This document shows, one piece after another, positions 1-11,100 of a DNA stretch of 64,000 bases (positions are counted from its first letter, which is position 1; every line of letters starts with the position of its first letter). The stretch covers positions 25,802 to 89,801 of the forward strand of contig VWZW01007303.1 of NCBI GenBank assembly GCA_013397115.1, written 5' to 3'. The position numbers and the translations under genes were made by a program. The notes under the pieces were generated by a model. It was not told where the DNA came from, searched no databases, and worked only from the letters and a program-made list of their open reading frames with translations. Source of the DNA: Edolisoma coerulescens. Its lineage: Eukaryota > Chordata > Aves > Passeriformes > Campephagidae.

Positions 1-205
1 TTTGGGGGGCTGTGGTCGGGATCCGGGTGTGCACAGGGATCCAAGTGAGTGTGCTCGGGATCCGAGTGTGAGCAGGATCCAAGTGTGCTCAGGGGTTTGG
101 GGGGCTGTGCTCAGGATCTGAGTGTGATCAGGGATCCAGGTGAGTGTGCTCGGGATCCGAGTGTGCTCAGGGGTTTGGGGGGCTGTGCTCAGGATCCGAG
201 TGTGC
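1..205. repeat. GGATCC-rich minisatellite
   Basis: A degenerate tandem repeat built from short modules of roughly 18-20 bp around GGATCC followed by GAGTGTG or AAGTGTG. The larger unit is marked by a GGGGGGCTGTG block near positions 3, 100 and 178, so the large period varies (about 97 then 78 bp) by gain or loss of one short module. The array starts at or before the window edge, so its full length is unknown. The short frames inside it are repeat by-products. Confidence 0.8.
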
Positions 206-1059
206 ACACCGGCTGCTGCTGGAGCAGGAGTCAGCGAGCAGCAGAGCTCCCAAGCGTTTCAGGATGCAAACGCACAGCCCCTCTCCACAATCAGCACGGA
301 TGGAAATATTGATGCTTGCATTAAAAGTAAATATATTTTTAATTAAATAATTTTCCCCTTCTCCATTCAAGGGGCGGGAAAGCACTCACAGAATTAAACT
401 GCTGCTTCAATTTCTCTCTCTCTCTCTCTCCTCTGACACATGCCAGGACTAAGATTTCTCCCTCTGCCTTCCCACCATCCCTCCCCATCCAGCTTTTGGC
501 TCTTTAACCCCTTCCTGGCAGCACACAAAACACCGAGCTTGGAGCAGAGCAGCTGATTTTCTCCCCCTTCTCTCTCCTCCTTCTCTTCAGTCGCAGCTCT
601 GAAGGGCTCATTAATCAAAAGGCAATTAATTCCCCATCACGGGGGCAAATAACAGACACAGACGTTCGATAGCTGCCTTTTGCCACGCTCCAGTGTTTCT
701 CTGATTCCTGCAAACTGAAATAAAGAGGAGGCAGAGCAAGAGAAACAGAGAATGATTAAACGCTTCATTAACACCCCGCAGAGGCGGGGAGGCCATGGCT
801 GATTTATCTCTGGTGCCAGAGAGGCAAAAAGAGTCCAGAGGTGTGGAGATTTTGGGGTGCAGATGAAGCCCCCTTGTCCGGGAAGGTCTAGTCAACATGA
901 AATATTTACAAAATAAAATGGTTTTGCCCCAAAATGGGGTGAAAAATCCTTTTTTTCTTCTTCCCCCCTCGGCTTTGGGACACAACCCTGCTCACTGTGT
1001 CTCCACCTCCCCCTAAAATGAGGTCCCTGCACGTGTCCCCCGTTTCTCATCCCACCAAC
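206..1059. other. Unassigned DNA with a (TC)n microsatellite
   Basis: Single-copy DNA with no recognisable gene. It contains a pure TC/CT run at about 413-430. Short AT-rich patches lie at 320-352 and 600-650. The minus-strand frames here lack any domain I recognise. Confidence 0.5.
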
Positions 1060-1480
1060 AACCCACTACCCCTAAAATATAATTAATGAATGTGTTCCTG
1101 ATGTGGAAAATTAAAAAAAAAAACGTGGAAAAGAAGCTGTTGCTCCTTTGAATTGTGTTGGTGAGGAGTCAAGAGATGAGGGAGTTTCGATACACAAAAC
1201 AATGGGTTCGCTCAACCCTGGTGGCCCAATTAATTAGTGGGTGATCACTGCCCATAGGAAAATTAAGAGTAAACTATTATATTACTTATTTAATCAGTGA
1301 ACTCACCAAAAAACCACCACAAGGCCCATGATTCAAATGCTCCACCGGTATCATTAATCATAGTTTGGAGCAGAAAATAATTTTATATTATTAAAGCAAT
1401 TACCGTAGAATCATTGACGGTAGCGAAAATTCATTAATCTTTATTCATTACTCCATCAGAGCGCATTATTTTAGCCCATT
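1060..1480. promoter_or_regulatory. AT-rich block, candidate conserved non-coding element
   Basis: About 420 bp of AT-rich but non-repetitive sequence, dense in TAAT/ATTA homeodomain-type cores (for example near 1081, 1229, 1352, 1431). It contrasts with the GC-rich, repeat-rich flanks. It has no coding frame of note. Such islands in bird intergenic DNA are often deeply conserved enhancers, but conservation cannot be seen from one sequence, so this is inference from composition only. Confidence 0.3.
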
Positions 1481-2483
1481 CCATCTCTCCTGCCCATTCC
1501 CAGGGATGCCAAGAAGAAGGGGAAACAGTGACAAAAGGAACTTTTAATGCTACTGAAGTGTCAGGCTTGGCAGAAAGCACTTCTAAATACAATTAATGTA
1601 AAGGCATCGCAGGGACAGCACAAACCTCGTCCTCTCCAAAGCATTAATTGCTGCCTCCCTCCACCTCAGACTGCAATTCCCAAGGGATCAGTGCTCACAA
1701 CGTGGAGCACAGGTTTATTTTTCCCCCTTTTCTTAGTCTCCCAACTGATTTTGTGTGTGGGAAGCAGCAAAAGCGGGAGAGCAAGGCTGGTGCTGCCCAT
1801 CGCACCTGGTTTGAAACCTCAGGGTTGGGGGGTCCCATGGACAGAACTGAGCTTCCCCCCAAGAAAAATCAAAGCTGTGGAGGCAGCTGAGCTCTGCCAA
1901 TCTGGGTCAGGCTCTTATCTGCCGGCGAGCACAAAGAAATTGGCCTGGCTTTTTTTTATTTTATCTTCTGAGATGAGTGAAACCGCAGCGCTCATTACGA
2001 GCGTTATTTGACTTTAATAGCCACAGAGGTTACCAAAGATCTTTTGATTTGATAGCCGGGAATTTGATCTTGATGGGGTCTTCTTTTTTTTCTTCCACGG
2101 GAGAAAAAAAAAAAGGAAAAAAAATGAGGAAGAAAAAGCAAGTTTCTCCCTGGAGATGGCTCCTTAGCACATAACTTATACATGGGGAGCCTGAGCCCCG
2201 TTTCGGTGGCTGAACAGGTTTTCCACGAGTCCCTTTTCCCCAGGGAAACACAAATTTGCCTTCAAAACATCCCTGCAAAGTAGGCCAGGCCTGTTCATGC
2301 TGTTCTGCTGCGAGAGCCCCAGCAGCTTGCCTGAGGTGCTTGAGGGGGCGTGTGATGGATCCAGGAATGGATCCTGGGTTTTCAGTTTAGCCCTTCTTTG
2401 GGATGCTCTGGGGTCAGGCTTTCCCTGAGATAAGGGACAATTAAGTGTCCCCTGGAGCCAGGGGGTCAGGGCTGGCTGGGTTT
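1481..2483. other. Unassigned DNA with an A/T mirror tract
   Basis: No gene recognised. The 154-residue frame at 1547-2011 has no domain I know and no coding-like codon bias. At about 2085-2136 a T-rich tract (TTTTTTTT with CTTCC) is followed at once by a purine tract (A11, GG, A8), giving a near-palindromic poly-T/poly-A pair that could form a hairpin. Confidence 0.5.
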
Positions 2484-2990
2484 GGGCACTGGCTGTGCCA
2501 CGGAGAGCACCAGGATGGATTTGGGCACTGGCTGTGCCATGGAGAGCACCAGGATGGATTTGCGCACTGGCTGTGCCACGAAGAGCACCAGGATGGGTTT
2601 GGGCATTGGCTGTGCCATGGAGAGCACCGGGATGGATTCAGGCACTGCCTGTGCCACGGAGAGCACCAGGATGGGTTTGGGCACTGGCTGTGCCATGGAG
2701 AGCACCAGGATGGATTTGCGCACTGGCTGTGCCATGGAGAGCACCAGGATGCGTTTGGGCACACTGGCTGTGCCACGGAGAGCACCAGGATGGATTTGGG
2801 CACTGGCTGTGCCATGGAGAGCACCAGGATGGATTCAGGCACTGGCTGTGCCATGGAGAGCACCAGGATGGATTTGGGCACTGGCTGTGCCACGGAGAGC
2901 ACCAGGCTGGGTTCAGGCACTGGCTGTGCCATGGAGAGCACCAGGATGGATTCAGGCACTGGCTGTGCCATGGAGAGCACCAGGATGGTG
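2484..2990. repeat. 39-bp minisatellite, 13 units
   Basis: Thirteen head-to-tail copies of a 39-bp unit begin at 2484, 2523, 2562, 2601, 2640, 2679, 2718, 2757, 2798, 2837, 2876, 2915 and 2954. The core reads GGCACTGGCTGTGCCA followed by a GAGAGCACCAGGATGG segment. The eighth unit carries a 2-bp insertion. Units differ mainly at CACGG versus CATGG and at the TTG/TCA linker. Because 39 is divisible by 3, long frames stay open on both strands (up to 316 residues on the minus strand, 2441-3391). They contain reiterated 13-residue peptides and are not evidence of a gene. Confidence 0.95.
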
Positions 2991-3700
2991 CTGGAGCTCC
3001 AATCCCTGCCTTGGAGCTGCTCCTCATGCCAGGTGGACACTGTGGAGGACAGAGGGACCTCTTTACCCAACTCCTCCTCCAAATCTTTGTGCCAGAATTC
3101 TCCATAATTCTCCTTTTCCCCTTTTCCCCATAGAATCACAGCTCCTGCTTCCTTGCCAGGTCGCTCTAGGGTTGCATTGCTGGGATATGAAATCGGAGCA
3201 AGGGATTTATCTGCTCCCAGCTTTTCCATTCTCCCCACTGCTGCTCTTGCCCAGCAGTGTCCAAAAAACTCAGCCAGCTCTCCCCAGGATTTGCTGGCAC
3301 ACAAATTCCCGTGGAAGGAGTGACTCCCAGCCTCCCAACGATTCGGACTTGAGGCGGCAGGATCAGCTGCTCTGCTGAACGCAAGAGGCAACCCAGCAAC
3401 TAATCAGGAAAAAGAGCAACGTTGTTTTCCTTGGAGAGTGTGACAGGTAGTCATGGGGAAGGCGTGTGGGCTTCCCCGCGAAGGGAGCGGCCCTGCTGAC
3501 CCTCGGAGGGCGTTTGCTCAGAGCCAGCTGCTGCTTCCAGCACATCCCTGGGCTCTGGGAATCCCCAGCCTGGTGCTGGCACTGCTCCGGGGGGAGAGGC
3601 TGCTCAGCCCTGTCCCCGCTCCTGCAGCAAACCCCGCCAGAGCGGCACCGCCACGCCTCAAACCCCAAATGTGCCATCCTATAGTGGAATACACCATTCC
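2991..3700. other. Unassigned single-copy DNA
   Basis: GC-moderate sequence between the minisatellite and the CR1 tail. No exon, RNA gene or repeat family recognised. Confidence 0.5.
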
Positions 3701-3941
3701 AAGGGGGAATGGCTTTAAACTAAACAGGGAAGATCGAGGTTAAATCTAAGGAAAGCGTTTTTTTAATGAGGTTGCCTAGAGAGGTGGTGGGTGCTCCATC
3801 CCTGAAAATATTCCAAGCCAGCCTGGATGGGGCTCTGAGCAACCCAATTTTGGTGAAGATGTCCCTGCTCAGTGCTGCAGGGTTGGCCTTGAGCTCCTTT
3901 AAAGATCCCTTCCAACCCAAACATTCTGTGTTTCTCTGATG
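3701..3941 (+). mobile_element. CR1 LINE 3' fragment
   Basis: A 5'-truncated non-LTR retrotransposon tail in sense orientation. It begins with the CR1 segment 'GGGGGAATGGCTTTAAACTA', passes through the 'TTGCCTAGAGAGGTGGT' and 'GGATGGGGCTCTGAGCAACC' landmarks, and ends in the 'CTTCCAACCCAAACATTCTG' tail with imperfect terminal octamer-like repeats. A short internal deletion removes part of the 'CACTGGAACAGG' region. It is non-coding 3' UTR, diverged and inactive. It belongs to a different CR1 subfamily from the three copies further right. Confidence 0.88.
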
Positions 3942-6900
3942 CTCAGGAGCTTGGCCTTGCACAAAACTCACGGAGTCCCTGGGATGATGTCTCAAACGCA
4001 GCTGGAATTAGCCCCAAACCGAGCCTGTCACACAATTCCTAAACCCACCTGAGCTGGAGCACCACGGCCACCCCAAGATCCAGCACCTGTAGCTGTACCT
4101 GTGCTTTGCTCGCTGGATAAACGCGGGATCAGCAGCTCCTGCTTCCTTCCCGTTTTTTGGCAATGATCCATCCAATAATTTCAGTGATTCAATTACTTAT
4201 TCCTTCATTTTCCAGGAAAAGTGCAGGAGATAAATATTTACAGCCAGCCTCCATCCAGAGCATGGAGACACCGAGGTGGGATGGGAGGTTTAGAGCTGGG
4301 ACCACACCAATTAACCACACCAATTAGCCACACCAATTAGCAGCAGGTGACAACTGAGAGCAGGCAAACCACGATGCCCAGCAATCCCAAAATCAGCTGG
4401 GGGAGGAGGACATGGAACTGTCCTGTCCAGGGAAACCACCCCATTCCCAGTGCTGCGTGTCCACCTCCAGAAAGGCAGAAATTTCCCAAATACCTGCTCA
4501 AAACTGGAGCCACCCCCAGGACAGGGCCACCTCAGGAGGGGACAGGGGCACTTCAGGAGGGGACAGGGACTCTCCCAGCCCTGGGGCTGGATGTTCTCAG
4601 CTGGCTTTGCAGGCTGAGGCGGGAGGTCTGCCTGCAATCCCATCTCCCACCCCTCCTGCGGGCTGCTGCGTCTGTGCCGTGTGCTGGGAGCAGCTTAAAG
4701 AGATTTTGATAGCATTGCCGGGAGAAAATGAAGCCGCTAATGCTGCTATTTGCCGCGCAAAGGATTCACGCCCAGAACACTTTCTCGCCGCGATGATCGT
4801 TCTGAGCTGCGAGGATGAATTAGCCCTTCCACCGCAGAGCTATTTGCATCGCACAGAGGTCAGCGAGGAGCAGCCAAGTGATTATTTGGGGGTAAGGCCC
4901 TGTCCCAGCCTCGAGGAGATGTGGGTTTAATGCTCATTTTGAACTCTGCATCGCCAGCCACCTCCTGCACCCTTGGCATGTGTTTGTGAAGGGCACCACG
5001 GGGGCTTGGAACGCACCCGCAGATAACCCGCTGCCCCTACCCCGCTGATGGGAGCTCGGGGTTTGTTCTGGCAGCGCTGGGTCGCTTAATCACCCTCAGA
5101 TCGCTGAGTTTGCTCACAGCAATTGAGCCACAAATCGGGGGAGATCCGTGGAACCCAACCAGGCACTTGCTCCTGGCTGATCCCAGCCAGTCCTGGAGCC
5201 AGCACCGCTCCCAGGAAGGGCCATGCTCTGTCTGCCTCCCGGGGTGGGAGTTAATTACAGGCAACATTGCAACAGGAGAGAGGCCAAAATGATAATTTTC
5301 CCTCTGGGGCTGCTCCTGAGCCTGCCGAGCAGTGCTTTCCTCGCAGGGCCCTGGGAGAGGGCCTGGTTTGGGCTGCAGGGATGGGATTTGCCTGGAAAAG
5401 GGATTTATTGTGGTTTGGATCCATTAAGGGTCACCAAGATTCTTATCCAACCCTTCCATCCCCAGGCTGGGCTCTCACGGCTTCTCCAAGGCAAGGAGAC
5501 CTTTCTAAGGCAGGATTTGGATCTGTTCCCAACAGGACAAGAGTCCAGGATAGATATTCCCAAATCCTGACCGAGTTTCCAAAGCCAGCTCCTCCAGGCT
5601 GGGCACGATGAACTGCAGGGCTTCCCTGCCTGGCTCTGGCTTTCCCCACCGGCTGCTAAACAAACTCTTCTCACTCCCACCATTCATTCCCTTCTCCAGC
5701 TTCCCGTGTTCCTAATTATCTTAAGGAGATTGATAAACCCACCACTGCAGCTCTGGTTCCAGGTCACTTCCAGCCGCAGTGAGGAGTGCAGGGATCGATG
5801 GCCATAAACAGTGGTTGGGAATCAAATTCCCTGGGCAGAGCTTGAAGGCAGGAGGAGGAGGAGGAGGTTTAATTCCTCCAGTGCCTGGCTCGCTTTGCCC
5901 TCGAGGAGCAGGACATGGAGCTGAGGGGTGGCAGGAGAAGCCTGATCCCAGGATTCAGCCAGTCTTTTATATTTGGGACAATGTTGGAAAAGCTCATAGG
6001 AAAAGAGGAATGTGGAGGATTTTTAGAGTCTTTTGGAGGCAGCTTCACACCACGAGTAGCTGCAGGCAGGATTTTAACACTGCCTGTGCAATCCACAGCA
6101 AGAGCTCCGCGTGATTGAAAACCGGGCTGGTGGCAGTCAAGAAGGAACAGGTGGAAGGAGGAGAAAAAGGAATAAATGGACTTTGTTTTGAAAGCAAAAA
6201 AAGGGGTTGGTCCTCGGGGCTGACTCTGGGATGGGCAGCAGGTTTGGAATGCAGAGAGAGAGGGAGGCTCAGTCCTCCCAGGGGTTTGGGATGATGGAGT
6301 TGGAGGCTCACGCATGAGCAGCTCCCATTGCTCAGCTGAGCAGCTCCAGCAGGAGTGGGAACGACGGCAGGAGAGACGGAACAGGGGAAATGACAGTGTT
6401 AGTTTTTATTCCTGCTAGTGATAAACTATAATTTGCATGTTTAGCAAATGCTGCAGGCTTCTGCAAGCTCGTAGAGAGCCAGGCTTGTCTGTGCCCAGGT
6501 GAGGGACGGCCTTTTCAGGAGAGGCACATTGGTCACACACTTGTACCCGCTCCAAAGCTGGGATAAGGGTGTGAAAATTTCCACACGAGTCAGATTTGTC
6601 TGGGTTTAAAAATCTGTCTCAAACCATCTCCAAAGTGCCTTCTCTTCCTGGTGGGATGAGGTCTAGAGGTGCTGACTCCAGATCTCACTGCACTTCTCAA
6701 GGAGGAGTGGGAAATGAAGGAAATTCTCCTCAGCCTTCTAACCCAGCTGCCCCCTCAGCTGCTGCCCTGTGCTTCCAGAGGACCTGAGAGCTGCAGGACC
6801 ATGGAATGCCAAATCCCACTCAGCCTCTCTGCCCTGGAGAGGCTGGTGGAGCCTCCAAAAAGAGGGCAGCTGCCAGGCTGGGAGAGGAAATCATCCAACC

Positions 6901-7198
6901 CCTTCCCCACCACACTTCCCCGAGCACTGAGACTCCAGCTGGAACAAGGCAGGGTTTCACCCCAGGAAGGAATATTGGAGAAAAAGCCAAGGGAGACTGG
7001 CAGCTTCTGCTTTTCAGAGATTGCCTTTCCCTCCAACATCTGCTCCCACAGCTGGGCCCAGCCTGGGCTTGGGCTGTGCTGAAGGGCACTAGGTTTTCCT
7101 GCTCATTGCACAGGGCTGGTGGCACCAGGAGAGGGGAAGGAGGGTTCCTCCACTCTGTGCCTGCTCATACACAGGATTTACAGGATATCCAACAGGAC
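3942..7198. other. Intergenic stretch with small simple repeats
   Basis: No gene recognised. Visible items are a 13-bp repeat (CCACACCAATTAA type) with three copies at 4301-4340, a short duplicated GGAGGGGACAGGG motif at about 4535-4570, and a (GGA)n run at 5851-5868. About 4690-4900 is less GC-rich, non-repetitive and contains an ATTTGCAT octamer near 4841, making it a weak candidate for a conserved element. Open frames up to 172 residues lack known domains. Confidence 0.45.
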
Positions 7199-7261
7199 TT
7201 TATCCACCACAGCAATGGGAATTTATCCACCATAGCAACGGGAATTTAATCCACCACAGCA
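7199..7261. repeat. 23-bp tandem repeat, 2.7 copies
   Basis: Unit TTTATCCACCACAGCAATGG plus GAA, repeated with single-base changes (ACAGCAATGGG, ATAGCAACGGG) and a one-base insertion in the last partial copy. Confidence 0.85.
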
Positions 7262-7539
7262 CAGAAACACCACGAGCAAAGTGGGGAAATGCACCCAAAC
7301 CACCTCCTGTGCCCCTTGCTCCAGGGTAGCTCCTGGATTAGCAGCTGCTTCCCTCTGCTCTGGATCCTCTGATGGACTCAGTGTCCCCTTGCTGCTGACT
7401 CCCCAGGGCCCAAACCCCTTTTCTTCCCCCCAGAATCCCCCTGGCACTGCCCCCATCTCTGTTGCACACCCGCTCTGCTCGTGGCTGTTTCCCTGGAGCC
7501 CCTCAGTGCTTCTCCAGCTCTCAGGGTATAAATATGGTG

Positions 7540-7810
7540 TGAGATAAATATTGTCATGGCACATTACCCCGGTCCTTCCTCACCAATACACACGGCAGAC
7601 AGAGTTATGCATCTATTTATGTGTGTGTATATATCTAATTATACTGTATAAGCTGTACATCCACCTCTCCGTTGTGTACATTTAATAGGAACGCCAGCTA
7701 ATTGCCCTCAGTAAATATAGATGGGGATTAACTGTATTGACATGAAATTTACTGGTAATCTCCTCAAAAATAAACACCCCGAATAAAACGAACACATAAA
7801 ATAAAAGTAG
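7540..7810. promoter_or_regulatory. AT-rich block, candidate conserved non-coding element
   Basis: A sharply bounded AT-rich island of about 270 bp within GC-rich DNA. It contains a TG/TA-alternating stretch (about 7618-7655), a TATGCATCT octamer-like site, TAAT cores and several AATAAA words. No frame spans it usefully. Composition is typical of conserved enhancers in bird gene deserts, but this is inference without an alignment. Confidence 0.35.
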
Positions 7811-8068
7811 GGGACATCACAGTTTTTATGTTTGGTTCTCTCCACTGCACGCAAGGCTGGGACTTTTGCCGAGTGAGCTCTCCCAAACCTTTTCCAAACA
7901 CATCCCCCGGGGAGCTGCTGCCTCCTCTTGGAGGTGTTTGCAGCTGTGGGGTGGCAGGAAGGCTTTGGTGGCCTCGCTGTGCCCGGGGGTGACAGCTGGG
8001 CTGGCAGATTGGCGACGGGCTCCGGTGCCTTCCAGCCCGAGGTCACCGCCTCCAGTATGGCCCTGACG

Positions 8069-8145
8069 GAGTCATTAGGGCCGAGCAGAGTCATTAGGGC
8101 TGAGCAGAGTCATTAGGGCCGAGCAGAGTCATTAGGGCCGAGCAG
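8069..8145. repeat. 19-bp tandem repeat, 4 copies
   Basis: Four near-perfect copies of GAGTCATTAGGGCCGAGCA, with one C-to-T change in copy two. Each unit carries TCATTA next to a CpG, so the array contains repeated possible homeodomain-like sites. The near identity suggests recent expansion. Confidence 0.92.
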
Positions 8146-11100
8146 ATGTTTGGCAGCGTGTGTGAGACGGGCTGGGGGGGCAAAGCAGGAAGACCCCGTT
8201 AATGCCAAGCGGGCCTGGCACCGCTCCGAGCCCACAACGGGGACAGCAGTGGGGTCTGTCCTGGCCTCGCTCAAACCCTCTCTGCAGGAAGGGTCCTTCA
8301 GCTCTCACACCTTTTTCCAGCCACAAAAGAGGTGCCACTTGAGGCTTCCTTGTTTGGGGGCACATCTTGAGCTCAGGGTCTGCACGAGGAGACAGCTCAG
8401 CCCAACGCCAGCCCAGGCTGCTGTGGGGACAGGGATGGATTTGAGCCTCCTTCGTCAGGGTAGGGAAGCTGCTGCTGGAATGGCTCATGCCAGAATGGTC
8501 CCATCCAGCAGATTATCCAGCAGGAGTTCCACAGGGCCCAAATCAGCCACTGGCAACTGGGTTTTATGGAGATTTCTGATGCTTCAGATCTTCCCCTGCT
8601 CTGTTTTGGCTCCAGCAGAACCCCCTGACAATGCTAAAGCTGCCGTTTCAGGTTGTTGCAACATTATCTGTGTGTGCAGCCCTCCTGGCTGCTGGGCTGA
8701 CAATTATTTGGTTGGGCTCATTTGTGTCCCGCTCCTTCACGCTGGCCACGGATGTGCAGCCACTCGGGAATGAGGGACCCCGCGGAGCTTTCAGCCTGCA
8801 TCCAGAAAGGACTGGGAGCCTCTGACCCCTACCATAAATCCTCAGTTCTCGTGGGTTGGGGTTTTTTAACCAGCCAGGCAACTGCTCCTATCCACCTTCC
8901 TCAGCTCATTAATTTATTTAATCCCACGCCTCACCAGTTTGCAGCCCTCTGGTTCCCCAGGAGGGAGATGCTGCTCTGAGTGCTGTCCCTCTGCAAGGGG
9001 AAAACTCACCCAGCCAGGCCTCTCTGTCCCTTCTGTCTCCCTTTTTTACCCCGTACTCTGCCACAGACATGAACCAGGGCAAGCTGGGCAGTCGTGACTC
9101 CTTCCTTCCCTCCCTCTTCACCACTTCTCCCTGCCAGGTGCCTCCTCACTCCCTGCAAAGCCCTGAGGGAAACGCTGTCTGGACTATTTTGAGGCCGTAT
9201 GTTAAATTAATGTTCTTGCTGCTCTCCCGGATCCCGGGTTAATTGGCAGGAGCAAAAGGCAGAGGGAAGAGGCCTCTCCAAACACGCACATGGGGGTGCA
9301 CACGTGGCCCTGCACACCTGGCTGGCTCCACTTGGCTTGGAGATCTGTCTGTGGGAGCACAGGAGCAGTGAGATGGCACAAAAGGATGGCTCCGAGGGGT
9401 GTAGGGGGCTGGGGGTTGGGTTTGATGCTCTCTGTGACAACATCTTGGTCACCCCCTCAGTTCCCATAGCACCATCTCTCCTGGGTTACCCTATAATGGA
9501 CCCACCCTTGCTCTCCTTGGAGAACTGCAGCACATCTGAGCTGCTTTCCCCCTCTTTCCAAAGGGCAGGATTCCCGGGATGCTCCCAGTCCCGCGCCTTG
9601 TCCATGCAGCATCTGGATTCCAGCTGTGGGAAGGGGCTGTTGCTGCTGCCCTGATCCCTAATGTTGTCCTTATCCCTCCTGTCCTTGTGTCACAGCCCCT
9701 GCGAATCAACCACCAGGGGAATATTCGGGCCCAGGAGAAATCCCGTGTGTGCTCCCATGTGGCACTGCCTGCTCCTGGCTTCCACAACGCATCCATCATT
9801 CATGGAAAACCTCTCTCCCTTTGGACCACAGCAACTTGTTTGGCAATGAGAAAAAAAACCCCGGCACCCGCTGGATCTCTTAATTTGACGGGGCTGGGAG
9901 CTGGCAGATGAATATCTTAAATAACTAATGGTGACTCAGAGGAGCATTAAACAAAGATAACATTGTCACTTCTTCTCTGTTCCTCTTTTGTTTCCTACTC
10001 TCCAGCTTTCCTGCCTGGTTTATCATCTCCCCGGTTTTCCTCCTGATGATCTCGTTGCCATGACAGGGCGTGTGTTATCTCTGGCAGCCTCTTGCCAGCT
10101 CCTGACCGTCTATCCCAGCACGGGGCAGGGATAAACACGAGGGATGCACTCGGGGGATCACGGAACCTCTCCGGGGGACGTGGCTGCGGGAGGAGGGCTC
10201 TGTTTGCCAGCTCTGGGCGTGGGAAGCTCCAGGTGGGAGGGTCTCTCTCTCCACTCACCCATTTCCAGTTTGGAGAGATGCCGAAAGCGAGTCTCCAGTC
10301 TGGAATCTGGGCTGGTGTTCCATAAATCTGCTGGGCATTCTAAACACTTCCCAAGGCTCCATCCCACAGAGCTTTCCAGGGCCAGGGTGATCCGTGCTGC
10401 ACCGCAGGAGCTCTGCAGCTCCAAGCAGCCCTGGGATGAGCTGATAATCTCAGCAAACACCAGGAGCGCTCCCATTCCCGGGATCGTTGGCTCATGTGTG
10501 ACAGGGACGTGCTGATTGCACTGTTCCCATTTCCCGCTATTATTTGGGGAATCCGGTGCCTGCCAGGCACAGCTGGAGGGCTGCAACCACCACCCTCACC
10601 CAGCCAAAACTCAGCGGGGCCATCCCAGCCTCCTCCTCAATAAAACCCACGGCACAGCAGGAATCACCCACTGCAGGAATGAGCCATCTCCCTCACATCC
10701 AGGCTCGTGCTTCCCAAGGACCAGGACTATTCCGCCCGTGCTTGGTGTTGGAAAAAACATCTTCAAAGCTGAGAAATGTCTGCATGAAAGGCTCTGGTCC
10801 GGCCTGGATACATCAGCAGAGAGCCTTGGGGAAGTAGGAAATCTCGTTAGGAATTAACCTGGGATCAAGCAGGACCTCTCAAGTGATTGTGGAAGGCCAG
10901 GCCAGTCTAAGGGAGAAGTGCCTGGTGAGCAGAGCCACCTCGGATCTCTTTGAAGGAAAGCACCACATGAAATTTTGATTTCACTAAGTATTTAATAGAT
11001 CCAATTTACAAAGCAGCGTCGCTCCCGATTCCGAGTGCTAAAAATCCTGCAGCCTATTTCCTTACGACTCCACTTTGTTCATGGCTTTTAATGCAGCAAG

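Noticed and set aside
2441..3391. 316-residue minus-strand frame and 212-298 residue plus-strand frames
   Set aside because: They exist only because the 39-bp repeat unit is a multiple of three. All frames repeat a 13-residue peptide, with no start context or domain.
5395..5560. Possible antisense CR1 tail around TGGTTTGGATCC and CCAACCCTTCCATCCC
   Set aside because: Resembles the start of an antisense CR1 but lacks the terminal octamers and most landmarks. It may be a very old copy, not supportable by eye.
8631..8825. 64-residue frame with one membrane-like hydrophobic stretch after a TTTCAG
   Set aside because: Short, no family recognised, ordinary codon use and no partner exon. A single hydrophobic run is common by chance.
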